Below, piece by piece: positions 40,400 through 44,217 of a DNA stretch of 44,217 bases (position 1 is the first letter of the stretch; each line of letters opens with the position of its first letter). Under the pieces are notes generated by a model. That model did not search any database, had not been told where the DNA came from, and worked only from the letters and a program-made list of their open reading frames with translations. Source of the DNA: Pantoea sp. 18069 (GTDB lineage: Bacteria > Pseudomonadota > Gammaproteobacteria > Burkholderiales > Burkholderiaceae_C); the NCBI RefSeq assembly GCF_902706035.1, contig NZ_CACSJA010000041.1:1-44217 (forward strand), read 5' to 3'. The position numbers and the translations under genes were made by a program.

Positions 40400-41388
40400 C
40401 AAATGCTCTGGTTGTGTTGGGAAAACACCTGCGGGTTCACGCAGGCGGAAAGATCGGGCGCCCGGCCCGTGAGAAAGCCCAGCACGTTGCGCGCCGCGCC
40501 CGTGGCCATGCCTTCGAGCGCGGCCGCTGTCGAGCCGCCGACATGGGGCGTGAGCACGACATTGGGCAGCGCGATCAGCGCACTGCTTGGCGGCAAGGGC
40601 TCGACGGCCATGGTGTCGAGCCCGGCGGAAAACAGCGCGCCCGAGCCCAGCGCCTGCACCAGCGCGGGCTCGTCAATGACTTCGCCGCGCGCCGTGTTCA
40701 CGAGCATCGCGCCACGCGGCAGCAAGGCCAGCCGGGCCGCATCGATCAGGCCGCGCGTGCGGGCATTGAGCGGAATATGCAGACTCAGCACATCGGAGCG
40801 CGGCAGCAGTGTCTCCAGGGATTCGTGCAGCGCCACGCCCTCAACGGGAGAGGGCCCGCGCAGGCCGGGATCGAAGGCCTCGACTTCCATGCCCAGCGCC
40901 AGCGCCACCTTGGCGACGCGCTGGCCCACCTGCCCGAAGCCGACCAGGCCCAGGCGCCGGCCCGCGAGCTGAACGCCGTCCTGGGCCCGCGTCCAGCGGC
41001 CGGCGCGCAACTCGGCATCGAGTGCCGCGACCTTGCGCGCCGCGGCCAGCATCAGGCCCAGCGTGAGTTCGGCGACCGACTGCGCGTTGGCGCCGGGCGT
41101 GACATACACCGGGATGTAACGCTCGGTGGCCGCGGCAACGTCAATATTGGGCACGCCCACGCCGTGCTTGGAGATGACCTTGAGCGTAGGGCAGGAACGG
41201 ATGGCGGCGGCCGACAGTTCGACCGTGCGCGAGATCACGGCGTCGACCGGCTCGCTGGCCAGGGTCTGCTCGACTTCGGCCGCGCTGCTGCCGTCGCGCA
41301 TGAACAGCACGCGGCAGCCTGCGCCCTCGAGAATGCGCAGGCCCGCGGGAGCGAGCTGTGGCGCGGTAATGAAAATCGTGAATGCCAT
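40399..41388 (-). CDS. D-isomer-specific 2-hydroxyacid dehydrogenase (phosphoglycerate-dehydrogenase-like)
   Basis: A 329-residue NAD-dependent enzyme interconverting a 2-hydroxyacid and a 2-oxoacid. The Rossmann motif GLVGFGQVGQRVA (residues 147-159) and catalytic residues Arg 234 (NTARGEVID), Glu 263 (VEP) and His 282 (TPHVGGST) are complete. The short C-terminus lacks the ACT domain of biosynthetic SerA. ATG 41388 is preferred over an upstream in-frame start at 41448, which would fall in the operator region. First gene of the operon with the aldolase and Bug receptor; divergent from a LysR regulator. Confidence 0.92.
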   Translation of the reverse strand: MAFTIFITAPQLAPAGLRILEGAGCRVLFMRDGSSAAEVEQTLASEPVDAVISRTVELSAAAIRSCPTLKVISKHGVGVPNIDVAAATERYIPVYVTPGANAQSVAELTLGLMLAAARKVAALDAELRAGRWTRAQDGVQLAGRRLGLVGFGQVGQRVAKVALALGMEVEAFDPGLRGPSPVEGVALHESLETLLPRSDVLSLHIPLNARTRGLIDAARLALLPRGAMLVNTARGEVIDEPALVQALGSGALFSAGLDTMAVEPLPPSSALIALPNVVLTPHVGGSTAAALEGMATGAARNVLGFLTGRAPDLSACVNPQVFSQHNQSI

Positions 41389-41444
41389 GGTGTCTCGTTG
41401 CGGGATCTCGGGTGGATCCTGTTGGAGGTGAATTCTGCGCAGCA

Positions 41445-41471
41445 CCATTCATTCGGTCTATTGAATAATGG
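41445..41471. promoter_or_regulatory. Two-armed inverted repeat in the divergent lysR / dehydrogenase region
   Basis: CCATT (41445-41449) and ATTC (41451-41454) are mirrored by GAAT (41463-41466) and AATGG (41467-41471). The repeat lies 41 bases before the LysR start and 57 before the dehydrogenase start, as expected of an LTTR regulatory site. Confidence 0.5.
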
Positions 41472-41511
41472 TGATTTACTCATTTCTTTTAGTAATTGAA
41501 CAAGGCGCCCC

Positions 41512-42420
41512 ATGGACCTGCATCTGCGCGATTTGCGCTACTTCGAAGCGGCGGCTGAAATGGGCCACTTCGGCCAGGCGGCCGAGCAGCTCGCGCGCAG
41601 CCAGCCCGCGCTGACCAAATGCATACAGCGGTTGGAGCAAGCCTTCGGCAGCCCGCTGTTCGAGCGCGAAGGCCGCGGCATACGGCTTACGCCCGTCGGC
41701 GAGATGCTGCTGGGCCGGGCGCGCATGCTGCGCAATACCGCCGAGGAAGTGGTGCGCCAGGTGCAGGAGTTCGCGCAAGGCCATGCGGGCCATGTGCGCA
41801 TAGGCAGCGGACCGGTCGCGGCCGATCATCTTTTGCCGCAGGTCTGCGGCCTGGCGCTCGAAGGCGGCCACAAGACGACGATCAGCATCGTCGTCGGCCC
41901 GAGCTGGGAACTGCGCGAACAGTTGCGCGAAGGCAAGATCGACCTGTTGATAGGCCTGACCATAGACGGCGATCCGAGCACGGTCGCGTATCCCATACTC
42001 GAAGACGTGGTGGTCGTTGCCGCCAGCCGCAGCCACCCGGTGTTCAACACGCCGAAGATCACGATGCAGACGCTGCTGGCCTACCCCTGGGCCTTGCCCG
42101 CGCCCATCATTCCCAGCCGCCAGTGGCTGGACATGGCCTTCTCGACAAAAGGCCTGGCGCTGCCCAGCGTGCAGATCGAGGCCAGCTCCATTGCCCTGCT
42201 GCCGCGCATGATCGCGCGCACCCATCTGCTGAGCTTTGTCTCGCGGCATACGCTGGATCTGCCGGGCGGCGACCACCTCGAGGAAGTGCGGCTGGAAGCC
42301 ACGACGCTGCGGCGCAAGCTCGGCGTCACCGTGCGCCGCACGGGCGAGCTGTCGCCCGCGGCGCAGCGCATTGTCGCGCTGCTGCGCACGCAGGGCCCGG
42401 CGCTGGCGAGCGCGTATTGA
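41512..42420 (+). CDS. LysR-family transcriptional regulator
   Basis: A 302-residue LTTR with N-terminal HTH (LRYFEAAAEMGHFGQAAEQLARSQPALTKCIQRLEQAFG, residues 6-44) and effector domain (VRIGSGPVAADHLLPQVCGLALEGG onward). It is divergent from, and likely controls, the D-2-hydroxyacid dehydrogenase / aldolase / Bug operon through the inverted repeat at 41445-41471. Codon use includes several ATA isoleucine codons, unusual for high-GC DNA but common in most genes of this window. Confidence 0.92.
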   Translation: MDLHLRDLRYFEAAAEMGHFGQAAEQLARSQPALTKCIQRLEQAFGSPLFEREGRGIRLTPVGEMLLGRARMLRNTAEEVVRQVQEFAQGHAGHVRIGSGPVAADHLLPQVCGLALEGGHKTTISIVVGPSWELREQLREGKIDLLIGLTIDGDPSTVAYPILEDVVVVAASRSHPVFNTPKITMQTLLAYPWALPAPIIPSRQWLDMAFSTKGLALPSVQIEASSIALLPRMIARTHLLSFVSRHTLDLPGGDHLEEVRLEATTLRRKLGVTVRRTGELSPAAQRIVALLRTQGPALASAY

Positions 42421-42464
42421 AGCGCGCAGCGCCGATTGCCAGCGTCTTCCCTGGTGCCTGCGGC

Positions 42465-42488
42465 CTCAGAACGTGTTCACGTTCTCAG
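42465..42488. terminator. Bidirectional hairpin between convergent lysR and iclR genes
   Basis: CTCAGAACGTG / CACGTTCTCAG pair over 11 positions with one mismatch and a two-base centre. The element overlaps the IclR stop codon and lies 45 bases after the LysR stop, so it may end both transcripts. No U-tract is present. Confidence 0.5.
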
Positions 42489-43261
42489 GGACGGCCGGCA
42501 AGCGCGTCGACTTCGGTGCGCATATCCTGCACCAGCCGCTGCACCGCGGCGCCGTCGAGCAGGCTGCTCATGCCCACGGCGACGACGGTGTGCGTGAGCT
42601 GCTGGCGCGCATTGAACACCGGCAGCGCGACCACCGTGAGGCCGCGCACGAAATGGTCGCGGTCCAGCGCCCAGCCCTGGCGCTTGGCGAGTTCGACTTC
42701 GTTGCGCCAGGTGGCGAACGTGGGCGCGTCGTCCCAGGGAATCGCCGCGTAGATTTTCTTGAGTTGCGCGAGCGTGCCGCCGAGCTCGGCAGCAATCAGC
42801 CGGCCCGTGGCGCTGACCAGGCTGGAGAACTGGCTGCCGACATCGGTGTGCAGGCGAAACGGCTGGTTGGACTTGGACAGCGCCAGCACCACCACGCTCT
42901 GGTGCTGCGTGACTTCGACGCCCATGGCCGTCACGCCGTGCCGGGCCGCGAGCCTGTCCAGGCCCGGCTGCACGCGCTGGGCGAAACTGCCGCCTTCGAG
43001 CACGCTGCGCGCCAGGCTGATCATTCCGCCGGCCAGCGTATAGCGCTTGGTCGCGGTGTCCATCTGCACCAGGTCTTCGCTGACCAGCACGCGCAGGATA
43101 TGCAGGCAGGTGCTGGGCACCAGGCCCAGCTGGTCGGCAATCGCCTTCACGCCCAGCCCGGGCTTGCTTTCGCCCAGCAGCCGCAGGATGGCGATCGATC
43201 GGCTCACGGCCGGCACGGGCCGTACACGGACTGCCTTGGGTTGACTCGGTTCACTGGCCAT
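42485..43261 (-). CDS. IclR-family transcriptional regulator
   Basis: A 258-residue regulator with an N-terminal winged helix (about 18-65; VSRSIAILRLLGESKPGLGVKAIADQLGLVPSTCLHILRVL) and an IclR effector domain (HGVTAMGVEVTQHQSVVVLALSKS onward). ATG 43261 is used; the upstream in-frame extension overlaps the thioesterase gene. It follows the thioesterase gene on the same strand (95-base gap). Its target is not evident from the neighbourhood. Confidence 0.9.
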   Translation of the reverse strand: MASEPSQPKAVRVRPVPAVSRSIAILRLLGESKPGLGVKAIADQLGLVPSTCLHILRVLVSEDLVQMDTATKRYTLAGGMISLARSVLEGGSFAQRVQPGLDRLAARHGVTAMGVEVTQHQSVVVLALSKSNQPFRLHTDVGSQFSSLVSATGRLIAAELGGTLAQLKKIYAAIPWDDAPTFATWRNEVELAKRQGWALDRDHFVRGLTVVALPVFNARQQLTHTVVAVGMSSLLDGAAVQRLVQDMRTEVDALAGRP

Positions 43262-43356
43262 GCTGCTGGTTTTCTGGTGGCGACGACGCAATGTCGGGCT
43301 GTCCAGCTTACCCGAAGCCGCGCGCGCCGCAGGCGCCCAGGCCGTGGCCAGCGAAA

Positions 43357-43770
43357 TCATGGCACGCCTCGCTGGGCTACGACCTTCATGATGGCCTGGG
43401 CCTGCAGCACCGGCGCGCCGGCCTGCGTGGCCAGCCCCTGCAAAAAGATGAGGCTGCGCGTGCGCTGCGTGACCTGGGCGCGCACTTCGACAAAACCGCC
43501 CTCGCCCACGCTGGCCAGGAAATGGCTGTCGAGCTGCAAGGTCAGGCAGGGCGTGCGCTGCGCGGCCTGCCAGGCAATGGTGCTGAGCGCATGGTCCATC
43601 AGCGTGAGCAAGGCGCCGCCATGCAGCATGCCGGCCGGGTTGAGGTGCTGCGAAGCCACTTGGAGGCCATAGGCCCAGCCGGCGTCTTCGCGCCGGCTCC
43701 ACAGCGGGCCCGCCAGGCCCATGAAGCCGGGGAGTTCGTGGGGTTTCCAGCCTTGGGAAAGCGGGTCCAT
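43357..43770 (-). CDS. PaaI-family hotdog-fold thioesterase
   Basis: A 137-residue acyl-CoA thioesterase-like protein. The hotdog signature NPAGMLHGGALLTLMDHALS (residues 44-63) includes the conserved HGG and Asp 59 region used for catalysis in PaaI-type enzymes. AAGGAAA precedes the ATG at 43770. Such enzymes release CoA from aromatic or aliphatic acyl-CoA intermediates, which fits the catabolic character of the region; the substrate is unknown. It may be co-transcribed with the IclR gene downstream. Confidence 0.9.
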   Translation of the reverse strand: MDPLSQGWKPHELPGFMGLAGPLWSRREDAGWAYGLQVASQHLNPAGMLHGGALLTLMDHALSTIAWQAAQRTPCLTLQLDSHFLASVGEGGFVEVRAQVTQRTRSLIFLQGLATQAGAPVLQAQAIMKVVAQRGVP

Positions 43771-43796
43771 GGGGGTTTCCTTTGCTTGAACTAGAG

Positions 43797-44060
43797 GCCA
43801 GGCCGTTCCTGCTTCGACGGGCCCGCCGAGGGGGCTCGGCACGAACGGGGGGGAGGGAGTGCCGTGCGAAGACTCACCAATACCGTTCGCCCTGAGCGGG
43901 GTAAGCGAGCCGGGGCCTCGCAATGCATTCAAAAGAAACAGCGAACGTCAAAATCCCCGTTCGCCCTGAGCCTGTCGAAGGGTGAACGGCCTGCGCTCAA
44001 ATCATGAGGACAGGCCGTTCATGGTTCGACAAGCTCACCACGAACGGTTCACAGTTTTGC
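43797..44060. repeat. REP-like repeat cluster, inverted relative to the one at 24.8 kb
   Basis: Unit A (43957-44000: CCCGTTCGCCCTGAGCCTG, TCGAAGGGTGAACGGCC) and unit B (44013-44049: GGCCGTTCATGGTTCGAC, AAGCTCACCACGAACGG) are near-identical, in reverse orientation, to units at 24800-24898. Two more degenerate units with altered loops are at 43801-43850 and 43882-43920. With the tail after 44061 it makes a gap of 447 bases without a gene. Confidence 0.8.
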
Positions 44061-44132
44061 CGCCGTTTGCCTAAATAGGTCACTTCCTAAGTCATTGATT
44101 TAGTTGACAAAAAAAGCTGTTTCTTGAGAGCC

Positions 44133-44175
44133 CGTCGAAGGGCGTTTCAGGGCGCAGCCTGCGTTGGAGAAACGC
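44133..44175 (+). other. Structured sequence at the window end, unassigned
   Basis: GCGTTTC (44142-44148) and GAAACGC (44169-44175) enclose a second inner inverted repeat (CGCA/TGCG). Just before is a small GCCC/GGGC hairpin, and TTGACA occurs at 44104-44109 without a matching -10. It could be the leader of a gene beyond the window or a terminator; nothing further can be said. Confidence 0.3.
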
Positions 44176-44217
44176 GCCATAAAAACGGATTTCGAATGGA
44201 GACACCCGCCCTCCACG

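Noticed and set aside
44104..44132. Sigma-70 promoter starting at TTGACA
   Set aside because: A good -35 is present, but no acceptable -10 occurs 16-18 bases downstream.

Overview
The window is high-GC DNA whose gene set (many Bug-type tripartite-tricarboxylate-transporter binding proteins, phthalate/vanillate-type Rieske oxygenase with PDR-type reductase, general porin, several LysR/IclR/GntR regulators) points to a betaproteobacterium of the Burkholderiales, most likely a Comamonadaceae member (Acidovorax/Comamonas/Delftia-like). The assignment is inferred from protein families and intergenic repeats; no rRNA, tRNA or housekeeping marker is present.

Layout. 1-4.9 kb: the C-terminal part of a large repetitive two-partner-secretion exoprotein (YDG repeats) followed by its outer-membrane transporter. 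4.95-6.8 kb: a TetR regulator convergent with a Bcr/CflA-type drug transporter; a shared operator-like motif lies upstream of both. 7.0-12.0 kb: MarR regulator plus a complete EmrAB/NodT-type tripartite efflux operon ending in a strong terminator. 12.0-12.9 kb: AT-rich promoter-like stretch and an unrecognised 203-residue protein of unusual composition. 13.0-19.7 kb: porin, then an aromatic-type catabolic block (FAH-family hydrolase, Bug protein, Rieske oxygenase, Crp-like regulator, hemerythrin protein, oxygenase reductase). 20.0-24.8 kb: PRC-barrel protein, then IclR divergent from ALDH / beta-hydroxyacid dehydrogenase / Bug. 24.8-33.2 kb: RND efflux operon (adaptor, permease, OM channel) preceded on the same strand by an alpha/beta-hydrolase-fold protein that lacks the catalytic Ser, with a divergent LysR. 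33.2-35.3 kb: remnant of a glutamine amidotransferase gene, and a Bug gene divergent from a FadR-type regulator with a perfect 18-bp operator-like palindrome between them. 35.3-38.6 kb: transglutaminase-like protein, LysR, and an FMN-dependent alpha-hydroxyacid oxidase. 38.7-43.8 kb: operon of D-2-hydroxyacid dehydrogenase / RraA-type aldolase / Bug with divergent LysR, then IclR and a PaaI-like thioesterase. The last 450 bases hold REP-like repeats related, in opposite orientation, to repeats at 24.8 kb.

How it works together. The region reads as a set of small, independently regulated modules. Four contain one secreted Bug receptor next to catabolic enzymes and/or a regulator, but no TctA/TctB membrane permease is present, so these receptors must borrow permeases encoded elsewhere or act in signalling. 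Three export systems (MFS, EmrAB-type, RND), each near its own regulator, complete a picture of an environmental bacterium that takes up organic acids/aromatics and exports toxic compounds. I see no CRISPR array, prophage, toxin-antitoxin or recognised defence system. The least explained items are the 12.3-kb orphan protein, the Ser-less hydrolase beside the RND pump, and the oxygenase/hemerythrin/Crp arrangement.
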